Of a stretch of DNA of 64,000 nt, positions 1 through 11,896 are shown piece by piece. Below the pieces are notes generated by a model that saw only the letters and a list, made by a program, of their open reading frames with translations, did not search any database and was not told the origin of the DNA. The position numbers and the translations under genes were made by a program. The stretch's first letter is position 1, and every line of letters starts with the position of its first letter. The stretch covers positions 124,001 to 188,000 of the forward strand of contig AZLU01000031.1 of the NCBI GenBank assembly GCA_002224055.1, in the 5' to 3' direction. This stretch comes from Pezizomycotina sp. ARF18. Lineage: Eukaryota; Ascomycota.

Positions 1-829
1 TGGAAGAAAACATCCGCGTTCTCGATGAATGGGCCGGAGTTGGCAACCGTCATCGACGGGAACGCCTTGAAGGGCAGCGGGGGTTGTCCGAGGGGCAGGA
101 CTTGATGAAAGCAGCAGCGAGGAGAAGACGGGGTTGAAATCCAGTCCGACGTCGAAGGCTGCGGGAAGCGGCGCTTGCGCTACGGTGTCCCTCAGGAGCG
201 ACGAGTGGCGTGATTCGATGGTCGCGATCGTAGCGCAGCTCCGAGGATCATTTTGTCTGCGATCGAACCGGCGGCGCCGAGGTATGCTGACACACCGACA
301 CCTTCAAGTATGGAAGCGACCGCGACGAAGATTTTACGTCCGTGACGGGGAACGCGTACTCGCACTCCTTCACCGGAGTTACGCCCTTCGACTTTAATGC
401 GGAGGTGAGGAAGTCGACGTGTGCGGTCTCGTCGGCGGAGATGGAGGTGACCACATTGACAAGTTCGGATTCATGGGGAAAGCTTCCAGCATTTGTGCCG
501 CGGTGAATTCTTAAGACCTTGCCGGTAGAAAGCATCTTCGAGATGTTCGAGCGTCAGAGCATATTGTACGATCGTTGCTATAAGGATTCAATGTTAGTTT
601 GAACTGGAAACGTTTAAGATAGTAAAGGTTAAGTATCTTACCATCGTCAACTTTTGCACTAGCGGCCATTGATTCCTGCGACATTTGTGATCCCTGCGAC
701 GCTGGCATTTCCTGCGACATTTGCATTTCCTGCGACATTTGCATTTCCTGCGACATTTCCGTGCGAGCATTTAGAGGAGAGCGGCGACAATACCGACTGC
801 GGCTCCGAGAACAGTGCTGATGTCTTCAT
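1..829 (-). CDS. Rds1-like secreted ferritin-like domain protein, 3' end outside window
   Basis: The minus strand encodes [16 protein letters not shown] followed by [16 protein letters not shown] and a [10 protein letters not shown] segment, the core of the fungal ferritin-like domain of Rds1/desiccation-type stress proteins (Ferritin_2 family). These are secreted proteins linked to stress and sporulation; a function here is inferred from family only. I chose the start at 829 because it opens a hydrophobic leader ([14 protein letters not shown]), followed by a repeated MSQEMQ hexapeptide region and then the domain. A 64-nt intron at 578-641 (GTAAGA...TATAG) joins DDG to ATIVQYAL in frame. The domain frame changes at least four times, each time explained by one base lost in a run (for example AAA read as AA near 508, TTT as TT near 332). 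The gene continues past base 1. Family call is firm; integrity is doubtful for technical reasons. Confidence 0.82.
690..758 (-). repeat. In-frame hexapeptide repeat in the Rds1-like gene
   Basis: The 18-bp unit encoding MSQEMQ occurs twice exactly, followed by diverged copies ([17 protein letters not shown]). It lies between the signal peptide and the ferritin-like domain, where family members usually carry a low-complexity linker. The run is Met/Gln-rich, unlike the Gly/Ser linkers I would expect. Confidence 0.75.
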
Positions 830-3800
830 CTTTGCGACTATTACTTTTTCCTTTCAAATATAAAAAAAGAAGAATTTTACAGAATTAAAAATGTATTATA
901 TAATACAGATACAAAGAAGTGAAGAAACGTATCAACGAATGTATATAGATAGTCTACCAGAGACTCCTATGGGTATCCAGACACAGGGGGAAGGGTTGAA
1001 AGGGAGAGGAGATAGTTTGTTGGACGTTAATGGTAGGCAAGCCTTCACCCTTTCAAAAAAGAGATCAAAAGAAAAAGGTGGGATGACATCGTGGTCTTAT
1101 AATGATGAATACCAAGACAAAAATAGAGGTACTATTCGTTATTCATCTCCAGGTGACTGTTGCTCAACTAGTGGAAGGAAGTCTTCATCGCACTTTGTGG
1201 ATCAGTCTCAAGAAAAAACAAATATACCTTTTATTCGAATCTTTAGCGCCCCTCCTCCCCGTTCTCCGCTGCATGTGCATGCATACACTAGAGTAGAGCG
1301 GAGCAAAAAGCGAGATCTACTAAACGTCACACTTTTGGTCCTGTCTGTCAAGGCCCTGAATAATCTGTGTCTGGACCCTTGTGTAGGATCCTGGGAACAT
1401 GTGCAACATTGATGTCTCTGGTCGCTCGCATGGCTACAAGATTTAGGGAGGGTTCATAGATAATCGCCTCATCTATGTTGACCGGGGATTTACCTTCCCC
1501 GAAGAGAATGTTTAAGGAAACGAGGGGCACCGATAAAGGTTATGTTTGTGACCGGAAACCTGAACTCCCGACTAGTAAATAGCCTTAGGATGAGTGCATT
1601 AGTATATGAAGAATAACCTTCATTAAAACCGCTAATATGTAAGATTTATCAATTTAAAATAGCGAAAGCCTTGTAAAAAGGAGGGTACATGCGAATTGTT
1701 CCTGATCTGATGTTATCTATTTGTGTTTTACAGTGTTTCTTGAGGATAAAGATCTTCGGATTAAGCGTACCAAATTGAGAAACGGTACCTTCAATACCAT
1801 ACATTGTAGGAGTGGAACGAGGTACCGTTCCGCCCCAACAAGCGGAATTGCGTTTCATCTTGACTATCACAGCAACAAAATAGGAGAGAATTAGCACACA
1901 GGGACCGAATTGGAGACAGCTTGGCCGTCGCAGATAAAGACTACCTAACACTGTGTGCAAAAAAGACAGTTCATTCTGGACTCCTTGAATATATTTATTC
2001 CCCACTTTTTTTCATCTCAAGAGGACTGCCTTTAGGCTTTAGGTCGTTCGGATAGTCTATCGTGATGATTGAAACCGTTGGGCCATGACTGGACAGCGTC
2101 ACAAATGCCGAATTATACGTGTTTCAGAGATATTTTCGGCCATAAGATTTCTGCTTTAACCTTCACGATTTCGATTGAATTTACCAAACAGGGAAGATTC
2201 CCTCTGTAAAATCGTCCGTTCTCCAGTATCTACTAGCAGACAACTTGAAGATTATATGATAACACGTTGCAATCTTATTATGTATCACGATTTAAAAGTC
2301 GGACGAGGAAGGCGAATACTTCGTGTTTATTTAACGCGAAAATTGCGATTTTATAATTAGATATTTATAGCAAACTTGACATATGTCAGTGAGTCTACGA
2401 CCCTAGACGCTCATTTCGTGTAACTGGATCAAACTTAGGTTATCCAGCGTTCGCAATTGCAACTGAGCTCTCATAATATTTAGTTATTGTCAACTAGGAA
2501 GCTAGGTTATTGAAAATTCTCGTGATCATATCCACCGGTCCGCTCTATTCCGCGTCCGAATCGGCGCCTGCTACTGTCCAAGACGCGTCGGCGCTGCCTG
2601 TTATCTCCATACTATGGAAGAAAAGTCCCGTCTTCCATTATGACCTTATAAACGCCTGGTAAGGTGGTATCACGGAACGTTACAGTCACGCATTAGTCTT
2701 GGAAATAAGGCCGAGCTTCTAGTAAATAGACCTTGAGGGCCAGGCAACGGACAGATCATATTGTAGAAAGAAAAGAAACCCTCTCGCTCGCTTGAATTTC
2801 TCCAAGAAGTCATGGGGGTTTAAGGAAAAAGCTTGTTCTGTGGCTGATACTTTTTAGCATAATATAATGGATCCGAGCGGCCGAGGAGATGCACTTTGGC
2901 GTTACTATTAGTGCCTCAGAGTATTAATAGCAGATCTATTCCCGCCTTTTTCGCGGAAATTATGGCAGACAGGCGTGAAAAATTCATCCGTTCTTTCAAG
3001 TTTTCTTACGTAGCAATGTTCATAAGTCCCGGGTATGGGTACTTCCGGAACGTCTGTAGGGTTGAGACGGGTTTCATGATCTTACTGGAGCCTGGTAAGG
3101 ATGGAGTAGGTATCGAAGGGGTAAAGAGCTTTGGTTTTTCCCTCATACCTGTTCGCTTCCAACCGTGGTCTTTCTTCCAAGCTTCTCAGACCGGAGCGGT
3201 TTCCGGAAGACGGGCTTCGTTTGAAACGCGCCGGGCGTAAGGAGAGGAACACACGCGTTGGAAATCTCTCAAAGCAAACTAAACGTACGATTACAGATCG
3301 GGTCAGAGATAGGGAATAATGATGAGCCCTGCTTCGGAGGCCTCTAAGCAAATGACTACGCGGCAGAACGGACTCGATTGGTGAAGAGTCAGTTGAAAAT
3401 CTAACCATTGCGCTTAGGTATATAAATTACCATGGCTTATTCCCATCAAGTGGAATCGAAATCTCTTATCTATTCCATAAGTCAGTTATTAGAATTCTTG
3501 ATGGTAATACTGTGTACATTTAAGGCGCGTCACTTCAATGTGGCCTGTATGGATCAGTATGTAAAAGTCAAGACTCGAGAAAAGCAGTAGTTTATTGGCA
3601 AGAGTTGTTAATGCTGATATATAATACGTGTACATGTACATTTTTACAAATAGAAACGAATTTTTTTTTTTAAAAAAAAAAAAGTAAGATGATACAAAGG
3701 AAGAAACAAGCGAAATGTCTCAACTGACTCAGGGCATAAAACATCCGTGAAACTAAAGACGCCGGGCTTAAGCTATGGAAACACTATTTGAAGAGGGGAA

Positions 3801-4090
3801 ATGAGAAGGAAAAAAGAGACAATGCAATGAATCAAGAGGCCGTATGAAAAGCAATCCCGTATAGTACAGATGTGATGTATGGATAACATAGAACTAAAAA
3901 CAAAAAGCAATCCGCAAAAAATGAACGCTATGAGGGAACAGTTTATTTTATCGCGCTATTTTATTTTATTTTCTACTCTTCGATGGAGAATATTGCGTCT
4001 TTTGGGCCAAGTTGAGTGTCTTTACCGTCATCAGCGTCTTTACTCAGCTTACTTATCGTACTCATACTAGCAGCTACGTGCTCATAAACC
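830..4090. other. Intergenic, no supported gene
   Basis: AT-rich DNA between two minus-strand genes; its left part should hold the promoter of the Rds1-like gene. Open frames exist at 891-1412 (+), 1649-2005 (-) and 2896-3240 (+), but none shows a recognisable domain, signal peptide, splice logic or promoter, and I regard them as chance or decayed. A T(13)/A(12) inverted homopolymer pair lies at about 3660-3683. Confidence 0.5.
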
Positions 4091-5284
4091 CTATAAGGCT
4101 TGTAAGCCGACGCAGGCGCCCGTGCATGCCCTCGATATGAGCTCGACCACATCGTCGTCTCTTTTCAGGACCCTTGCCATACTAAGGCTTACCCTTCTAC
4201 CAAACCCCAGGCCGAGCTCAGCATCTCTACTCTCGCTATCTCTTTGGATTGCTGGATTAGAAGGTATAGAGCGACTTGGAGAATATGTCGCCTTAGGCTT
4301 CTGATATGAAAACCTTGAATGCTGGGCGCAGACGACCGAAATCGCCCACGTCTGTTCGAATATACAGAGGATAAATGCCGTCGCGCCCCACCCGTGGAAT
4401 GCAACGACGAACAGAATTGATAAGGCAAACGCGATACAGAGGAAGCCGAGGGCGAATATGAACCCTACGCCGAACTTTTGCGCTTTAGTGAGCGCAAGAA
4501 GATTGAGGACTGGGAATGGAAGGATATATACTATTTTTTGGTACTTATTAGTGAATGTTGACCTCGAACGCGAGAGTGGAACATACATACTCATTAGTCC
4601 GAATAATATGGAAGGATACCGCAATCCAAGCGCTGATCTCGTTTCCCACGGCGTCGCAATATCCTTTTTCTTCCAAGCTCCAATTCCCACTAATCGGTCG
4701 GCAAAACAGCAGAGGCATTCCCATACTGAATACGAACCCGACAGTGGTAAATACAATCGTAACGTGTAACATAACCACGTCTTCTTTAGACTCCTCGGTA
4801 TCAAGCCGTACAGAAATACTAGCATGGATGCTTTCATGCCGTAAATTGTCCAATAGTACGTGAATTCCGACACGTACTGCAGCTTTAAGACAGTCACTGC
4901 ATTGGATGAGGCAGAGAGTGCCAACTTTGTAGCGCGGTTCGGCAGCTAGTACGAGCGGTTTGAATGCACCGAGCTTGTAAGACTTTATGTCCATGCAGCC
5001 CTGGGCGAAGAAGAACATCCATCCGATGGCGACAAGCGCATCGGACCATGACCGCTGGCGTTGAACGCGTATGCGGATGTAAAGACGGAGAGAGACGAGG
5101 AGGAGAGTGAAAGACAATCATGGACCATTCTATCGTCTGTCCATAACCGTCAATATGGCAACCTAAGATTCAAGTGGATACTGGTTGATACATACCAGCG
5201 CTTTGGTGAACGGCTGGAAAGCCTCTGAGGGCGAGATATCTTGTCATTGTCCACGATCGGGACGAATGGGGATCTGGCAGGCAT
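4091..5284 (-). CDS. Fungal rhodopsin-domain integral membrane protein (copy 1)
   Basis: A seven-helix membrane protein of the fungal rhodopsin/Pth11-like family. Recognisable pieces in order: SWSDALVAIGWMFF (end of helix 1, the family's WDD-like turn), TYYWTIYGMKASMLVFLYGL, VTIVFTTVGFVFSMGM, CRPISGNWSLEE with the conserved Cys, YILPFPVL and KFGVGFIFALGFL (helix 5-6), then a polar tail rich in Arg/Ser. Start at 5284 gives exon 1 (89 nt) followed by an intron at 5137-5195 (GTATGT...GACAG). The frame changes at least three times inside conserved helices. Members are proposed receptors or sensors at the plasma membrane; ligand unknown. Two further members lie at 17.6 and 60.1 kb, too diverged to be recent tandem copies. 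Exact exon structure in the middle is uncertain. Confidence 0.75.
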
Positions 5285-5611
5285 CACCGTAGACTTAGCA
5301 CCTCTTGCCTTCGTACCTGCATAAAAGCTTGATAGGAAAGCATATGGGAATGTTTTCTAAATTCGCGATGCTTGCCGCCAGGGACAGGAACACGCTGGGT
5401 GCCTAAAATTTAAATGCAAACTCGAGAAGAAATGCGGGAAGAGAGCTTCTTCGAGGCCACGCCGTAGGGTGGGATAGTTATATTATAGGCATACTATGTA
5501 GCGAATTGTGTAGAGCTCAATTGAGGAATGATAAAGGGGTTGATGGCTGCGGACCTGATCAGATTCATCTTCTTTTCAAGTTTTTCGGTTTACCTTGCAC
5601 CGAAGTGGATC

Positions 5612-6442
5612 CCTAGATCTGGTGGCTTTTCCTCCGCAGATCAGATCTGAGTCAAGATAATGTTTCTCCGTATAATTCTCATATAGTAAGAGTATCTACA
5701 CTAATTAGAACTGCCTCGTGAGGGGTAAGTGGAGTGACGTGGGGGCATGAAACTTTGCTTCGTCTTTGGTCTATGGGTGTTCTTTCATTTTCTCTGACAC
5801 ACCATATGTGCTCATATCTGTACCTGAAAAGCAGCTTCGGGAGAAATTAGGTTAGAGAAGTCTGTCCAGGTTCCTATCGAGCTAATCGCTTAAACGTGTT
5901 TCGTATGATAGGAACATTTCCCTCACGCATCCTGGAGGAACTCATTTCCACCCGTTGACGAAACATCGTAATCAGATTGAGGCCAATAACAAAGAGCTAA
6001 CATCATGACCTTTGGATCCTGCTAAAGAAAGGTTTCGAAACTCGGCCTACTAGCGCAGACTAGACCTCAAAATCCCCTATATATTAAAAAAACATTAACC
6101 AGATCTGGTGGTGTGGGAGTTTTCGTTGCCGAGATATATCGTGGCCCGTTGAATTTTTGCGAGATCGATCTCGTGGTAAGCGAACCTTTAGTGATTCTTG
6201 GCTTGCGGAAAACCTGTTTTCGTCGCATCCCGAAATGGAGAAATGTAATTTCTTATTGGTCTTTTATCTTAGATCTAATCGCGGGATAATCTTTGTGGCC
6301 CATCTCCCGACGGCATCCCAAGCTGGGAAGGTAAAGTGGGAGATTTATTCAGATCTAGTGGAGTGGAGTTCGGCGTCATCCTTTCAGATCTGCAAACGAA
6401 CATGGTGCGGTGAGTTCGTGATCTTATAGCTAATCTAGTGGC
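5612..6442. repeat. Scattered AGATCTRGTGG motif copies
   Basis: AGATCTGGTGG occurs at about 5612 and 6102, AGATCTAGTGG at about 6353, and the variant TAATCTAGTGG at about 6432. Text after the first two is also loosely similar (TTTTC..CCG.AGAT). Spacing is irregular (490, 251, 79 bp), so this is not a simple satellite. Confidence 0.4.
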
Positions 6443-8550
6443 ACACATTGACTCCACCGTGTTGATGCGAGATCAATCGTAAACAACGTCCCCTGAAGAG
6501 GTGCTCGCTATTAAGATAAGAGTGCGCTCTTTTTTGACGGAAAGTTGATGATTCTAGATAGAAGATTTGTTTAGATCTCCTAAGTGGATCCTGCCCTCCA
6601 CGTTTCTTTCCAAAAAATCAAATTTGTCGTAGAGACGAGATCTAAACCAGATCTTATTTTTGCCGGTGTTTTTGCCGTCCTTTATAGTTGGCACGGACGA
6701 AACTGCAGAACCACCCATCTATCCTCGAAGGACCCTCGATAATTACCACGTGGAGCGTGATTTCCTATGAAATCTGTTACTAATCGCACAAATCTAGGGT
6801 TTCCGGGATTCGCTTCTGGCAATTGCGGAGATTTTGCGCGTATCCCCCGGGGTATCCGCTCATTCTTACTTCACCGAGCCGAACGAGAGACAGGATTCGG
6901 AAAATTATGAAATTGTCATCAATATATTAATATAGGCAACATTAATAATATATTATGATATATTCTCGTCGACTCGGCGAACAGTCAAGTGCGGACGACA
7001 TCGGCCTGGAATGGCTTAAAGCTTGGGGCGGACTGCTCTGCAGAACAGCGAGCTATGGACTTTGAGTAGAAGGAGTGATGATTATCTCTCCCTTTGGAAA
7101 ACGGAAACTAAAGTGATATTTGAACACAACGAAAAAAAGAACTACTAAACGGAATACTTAGAATACATTTAATCGACTTACATATTGCCTACCAAGTACG
7201 GCTTCCGTTCGTCATTCGTCAATTATCAGGTTCCGAACCCCTTTAGTAGCAGATATTTTTTTTTTTTCACGACTCTTGAAACCGTTCCGAAAATGAAACG
7301 ATTTAACGATCCTCAGCGGATACAGCATGTTTTACCAGTGCAAGTCTAAGATCACCTTACAAGATTATAAATTATAAATATGATATTTTCGATTTTTAAT
7401 GCGGGTCCTGGAGAAAAACAATATTGAATGCGAAAAACCGCCGTCTTCCGAATCGCATGATATCAAGATGGCGAACTGAATATTTACCCTTAATTTAATA
7501 TCACCGTCTTAGAGCGATGCTCATTCACCCTACTTGGTATCTATCCAGAATACTCCGCTATCCACATGGCAAATATCGCAGGCACTGTTTACTGATACTA
7601 CTTTTCAACTAGCAAAGAATATAGCAAAACAGGAGGCGAACACTTATAATTCCACGTGAAATCTAAAACTTTAGAGAGTAAAATCTCTTTTAGTATTTGG
7701 CAAGACGCTTAGTAGTCATCTGTTCAATAAATTCACAGGATATTCGTAAGCGATCTTAAGCTTGGAAATTAATGCTCGGCACCCAAGGCTCGCCTCGACG
7801 ACAAGTTTACGCGTTGCAATAGCTATAGTTTATAGAAGCGGAACATGGTATATATATTTGTAAACGAAATTTAAGGTAGGAACATCCTTATAATCAATTT
7901 TCTGCTGTAGCGATTTACTCCAGTCGGGGCTATATTAAGCCGCTCACGGGAGAGCCTCACCGAGGGAGATCAAGATCTGAAACAAGGCCCTATTATGCCG
8001 TATGAAAGACGAGAAGTGACAAACTATTGAGGCTCGGCGATCAAGGCTTCTCATGCCGCATGCACAAAGCGGTTTTTGATAAAACGCTCCATTATATTAA
8101 ACATCAAGTATTAATGCCTGGAAACAAACAAGGCATCTTCCGGCAATCTAGCCCGAAGGGCTGTTTCATCTTGAGCAACCAAGCCGCTCTAAAATAATGA
8201 AGATATGCAAGCCGTTGATAGGAGATTTGTTTTCTGCTTGCCGGCCTTGTTTTTCTCGATTATTCTATAGCCTATTCGCTTTTTGGCACAGTACCTTGAC
8301 GGCCAAGATTATGTTTGGCGATGGTGGAACGTTTGTGGAGACGACGGTTCAGTTCAATGCGTCCCCAGATTCGACAACCAATGAATGCCTTCGCGCGTTA
8401 GACTATGAATTCAAGGGACATGGGCACATTATTGATGCAATCGCGACAAAGCGTGGAGGGTGATCTGGTAATTGTATTCCCAGATACTGTTAAACAATCT
8501 CGCAGGTGCGATTACCGCTCAAGGGCAGCTCCGGGAATGGAAACAAAAAC

Positions 8551-8558
8551 TATATAAA
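8551..8558 (+). promoter_or_regulatory. TATA box of the 8732 gene
   Basis: TATATAAA, about 180 bp upstream of the ATG at 8732, followed by a long C/T-rich leader with ATCATC and CAACAAACC stretches, the usual look of an ascomycete core promoter and 5' UTR. Confidence 0.5.
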
Positions 8559-8731
8559 CACGTCTACCATCCGGTCTGCCCTGTTTTCTCCTAACATCAT
8601 CCTCACGATCAATCATCAACAAACCACCACACTCTTTTATAAAACACATTCTTTTGCACTATACGCTCTTTCAATTTCGATTCCAAACTTATACACTCTC
8701 TTTAATATTATACCTGACCAATAAAATAAAA

Positions 8732-9145
8732 ATGAAGTTCACGCCGTCGCTTTCATCGCTTCCTCGCCTCCCTTGTCGCTGCCGACAACTGCAGGCCGGT
8801 CTCCACTATTGCAAGGGGTCCCTCTCAATCGCGGAAACTACCAGGCCCAGATTGACCAGGCCATCGAGGAATTTTGCCTTAATAACCCCGGCAACCCGTA
8901 CGCCGCCGCTATTAAGGAGAACAAGACCTCGCCCTCTTCTACTGCGTCAGCTCCGACGGCAATGGCCCATCTTCGTTAAGATGAAGTGCTGCAATAAATG
9001 CATCGATGACGGAGCCGACCACTCGGACTACTGTGACAGCGGTCTTTTCCCGACTAACGGCCAGGGTCCATTCAACTACGGAATGAATTCGAACTACGCT
9101 CATGCCAACAAGATGAGGAGGGAGGCCCGCCAGGTCGCCGCTTAA
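8732..9145 (+). CDS. Small secreted cysteine-containing protein
   Basis: The product starts MKFTPSL and continues in a second frame as LASLVAADNC, giving a signal peptide with an alanine cleavage context. The mature part runs NRGNYQAQIDQAIEEFC, then FYCVSSDGNGP, then VKMKCCNKCIDDGADHSDYC, and ends RREARQVAA. Total about 135 residues with eight or so cysteines, the size and style of a fungal small secreted protein. I do not recognise a family. Three frames contribute; at least the last switch (GGCCC read where GGCCCC is expected, near 8966) is a one-base loss in a C run, so the gene is probably intact in the organism. Promoter with TATA box at 8551. Function unknown; an apoplastic or effector-like role would be inference only. 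Confidence 0.6.
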   Translation: MKFTPSLSSLPRLPCRCRQLQAGLHYCKGSLSIAETTRPRLTRPSRNFALITPATRTPPLLRRTRPRPLLLRQLRRQWPIFVKMKCCNKCIDDGADHSDYCDSGLFPTNGQGPFNYGMNSNYAHANKMRREARQVAA

Positions 9146-9487
9146 ATCTAGCATACCAGCATGATACCCTTGGATTCAAAGCCAGAGTGTCTTTCAACTT
9201 GGAAAAGGAAATCATTTTTACACTCTTTTTTACACAATTCTTGTTTATTTTTCTTTTATAGTCAAAAAATATTCGCATTTCTTCCGGTGTAGTGGGTAAT
9301 GTTAACGATGAGTACCATTTGCTTTATTTTCCATTTTCGTATATGTAAGTAATAATATAGTAATAGCAACGTCGCGGGGTACCCACTATAATATACAGTT
9401 TAAATTCGTAGTATCTATGATATATATTATTCGAAGTGCTTGTAAACGCCTCTCAAGTTTCGCAAATATCGTATACTCCAAAAGAAA

Positions 9488-9843
9488 TCATGATCTGGGA
9501 TACTCGTTAAAATGGAACTTTCCAAAATCTTCCCTCACCCAGTCCTCAAGGTTGTTATAAACCAGCAGGTCCAATCACCAGGACTTTGGCGTTCAGCATC
9601 CTCTTTTCCGATAAATAATACCAGCTTGTCGAGAATCATATTCCAATGGAGTTTGACGTTCTCCTCGTTCAAGTCAGCATGATAGCCAACTTGCGAATAA
9701 TTCAATTTGACAATTTTATAAGCGGCGCGTGCCGGTTTGTCTAAGACGTTGGTCTCCGGGGAGGAGTGGTCGCACATGATCCTCAGCAGATTTTGCTCGA
9801 AGGCCGATGCGACGGCCTTTGCGGTTACGTAGCTGATGGGCAT
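9488..9843 (-). CDS. Hypothetical protein of about 118 residues
   Basis: Opens MPISYVTAKAVASAFEQNLL, continues through ETNVLDKPARAAYKIVKLNY and ILDKLVLFIGKEDAERQ, and after a frame switch near 9570 ends NNLEDWVREDFGKFHFNEY before a stop at 9488-9490. Composition is protein-like and helical, without signal peptide or membrane segment. The alternative ending in the first frame (stop at 9535) is less protein-like. I recognise no family. It sits alone, convergent with the small secreted protein upstream on the plus strand. Confidence 0.5.
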
Positions 9844-11164
9844 GATGCTAGATGATACGGATGGACTGTTAATTGGGAATTAGGGTAAATGCTACTGTGG
9901 GTCTAGGGATCATTAGATCTTTTTTTTTTTTTGAAGATTAAATTGACAAACTTGATTTTGGAAAAATCAAATTGAGATGAAAAACTTGAAAGACTTCTGA
10001 GATATAATATAACCTGAAATTTGAACATATTTATAACTGTTTCTACTCCAACGAAAATGCGCCTTCGAGTTCACGGAGCATACAGGCTCGAGTTGATTAA
10101 TATGCAGCGGGGCTTTATTTTGTCATGATACATGGATCTTATAATTTTGCTTGCGATATTTTGCCGCCGAATCTGTCCATTTGTTGCTTCAAGCCTTGAG
10201 AAGCCTAATATGTATGACTTTTGATCGAGTGTCACTCGGAGCTTGCTTGATAAATCAATCAGAGCTTGCCAGCCGGGCCAGGTATTTTTAATAGCTTAAT
10301 AGGGTGGTTTCTCTCGAGATTACTCAAGCCGCACTTCTCAAAACCTTCCTTCCTTGAATAGCACTGAGATACGGCTGGATCCAGCTATCTACATAAGCTC
10401 ACCCTGCATTACATACGACGCTTACGTTGCGACTTCACAAGTTGAAATGTCCATTGTACGGCCAAAAACATCAATGCGAGTTCTAGGCTCGGTTCATGTA
10501 TACATCAGAATAGCGACGCCATTGGGCCCACCTCATAGAAATCTAGAACTACTCAACGACCAGGCAAAGCTCCCATCAGGTCCCATCACGTGATGTATCA
10601 CGAGCTTCCCAGCTCTGTATTCATTATGATATTCGCTTATTTTATTTTCCGCCGGGGCCTCTATCTCCACCCACCCGCTAGCTCGTTCTAGCGTAAGAAT
10701 AAGGGGCTAGTATAGCCTGGAACTGCCTCACTGTAGTGGCAGCTCCCTTGAAAATTTTTTTCTTTTACCCCGCCTTTATACGAATTAGAAGGGAGCGTGC
10801 GTGATTCTGCAAGGATAGGATGTCCGGAATCAGCTGGGAAATTTATTGATAGGTTCATTTTTGGAAGGAAGCGTATAAGTATTGATCGTCTCCCCCGCTT
10901 AACTTCGCGAATCTGCAGAAAAGGCACGATATTAGCATTTAAGCTCGCGTAGAAACGGCTCAGCTTTCTCAGGTCCTGCCATGACTTAAAAGCTTTACAG
11001 TTGAAAAGAGTCCATAGAACATTCAGAGATATCTAAGACGTCAATTTTTCTTACGCCAGTTCCCTTCTTAGTCTGAAGCGAAGGGAAACACGTCGCGTCT
11101 GTTCACATATTTTGGTTCCTATACCCCCGGGCTCACGGCGCCTTGCGATAGCTGCAATATAAGT
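9844..11164. other. Intergenic, nothing supported
   Basis: AT-rich sequence with a T(14) run near 9921. An 80-codon frame at 10354-10593 has no recognisable feature. No repeats of note. Confidence 0.5.
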
Positions 11165-11726
11165 ATGGGCGACAGCGGCGACAGCAACTTTGACTGGGAA
11201 GGCGGCACGAGCAGGCTCGGGATGCCGTACCTCATCGCGACGAAAACTCCTCGATCCACGGAGCCCGACGACGTCCGAATTCGGCAGCCAGGCAGAGAAG
11301 AAACAACCATTCGAGACCGTCGTGCGTTGGGACATCGCGAAGGAGAACAAGTGGATCGAGACCCCGCAGGACGTCTCCACAGCGACAGCAATAACGCGGT
11401 ACAAGCTTTGCGAAGGCGTCGGCGCGATGTATGCGTGGGAGCTACAGATTAAATGCTCGGAAGCGAACGACTATGGATTCTCGACCGAGGACGGTGACGT
11501 ATACGAGATCGGTTGTGCGCGGCCGGGAGAATACCGCATCAAGTTTAACGCCGCAATACCGAACGTCGTTGGCGTTAGCGGTCGGCCACCGGTCCGAGAG
11601 TCATTAACTCGGACGGTTACAATTAAACCTAATCCCTACAGAAACGCCATCACCGATCTAATTCGGGAGAGAAAGTGTCCAATAATCCAATTGCTGAAAT
11701 CAGCAGCTGCTCCGCCTCTCGGCTGA
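11165..11726 (+). CDS. Hypothetical protein, unknown family
   Basis: GC-richer island. A first frame from ATG 11165 reads MGDSGDSNFDWEGGTSRLGM; after a frame change near 11285 the coding-like part reads KKQPFETVVRWDIAKENKW, TRYKLCEGVGAMYAWELQIK, DGDVYEIGCARPGEYRIKF and ends at the stop at 11724. Regular spacing of aromatic and charged residues suggests a beta-rich cytosolic or secreted domain, but no family is recognised and no leader is clear. The start is uncertain. Stop is followed by A-rich runs at 11802-11831. Confidence 0.4.
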
Positions 11727-11856
11727 TAGAAGGGTACTGGTCCATTTACACCCTTTCGAGCCCTGATAAAAGACCTCCTGTGCCTTAACCTTTCCGTGCA
11801 AAAAAAAAAAAAAAAACAAAAAAAAAAAAAACATACTACATAGCAGTAATTTTCTC

Positions 11857-11896
11857 TCCTTGCTCTAGCTCTCAGTTCCTTGCTCTAGCTCTCGGT
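11857..11896 (+). repeat. Tandem duplication, 2 x 20 bp
   Basis: TCCTTGCTCTAGCTCTCAGT followed directly by the same 20-mer with one change (CAGT to CGGT). Confidence 0.9.

Larger units (their letters stand above)
5285..8731. other. Gene-poor AT-rich stretch
   Basis: No supported gene. Open frames at 6157-6429 (+) and 8197-8463 (+) lack any recognisable domain. The stretch contains scattered copies of an AGATCTRGTGG-like motif (5612-6440), a 14-bp perfect palindrome at 6160-6173, T runs near 7258, and ends with the promoter of the 8732 gene. It may be eroded mobile DNA, but no terminal repeats or enzyme remnants were found. Confidence 0.5.

Noticed and set aside
891-1412. 173-codon open frame as a gene
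   Set aside because: No domain, leader, splice or promoter evidence; composition follows the AT-rich background, and it sits in the promoter of the Rds1-like gene.
5285-8731. Decayed retroelement or other virus-like element in the AT-rich stretches
   Set aside because: No paired long terminal repeats, polymerase, integrase or capsid signatures seen in any frame; low coding content alone is not evidence.
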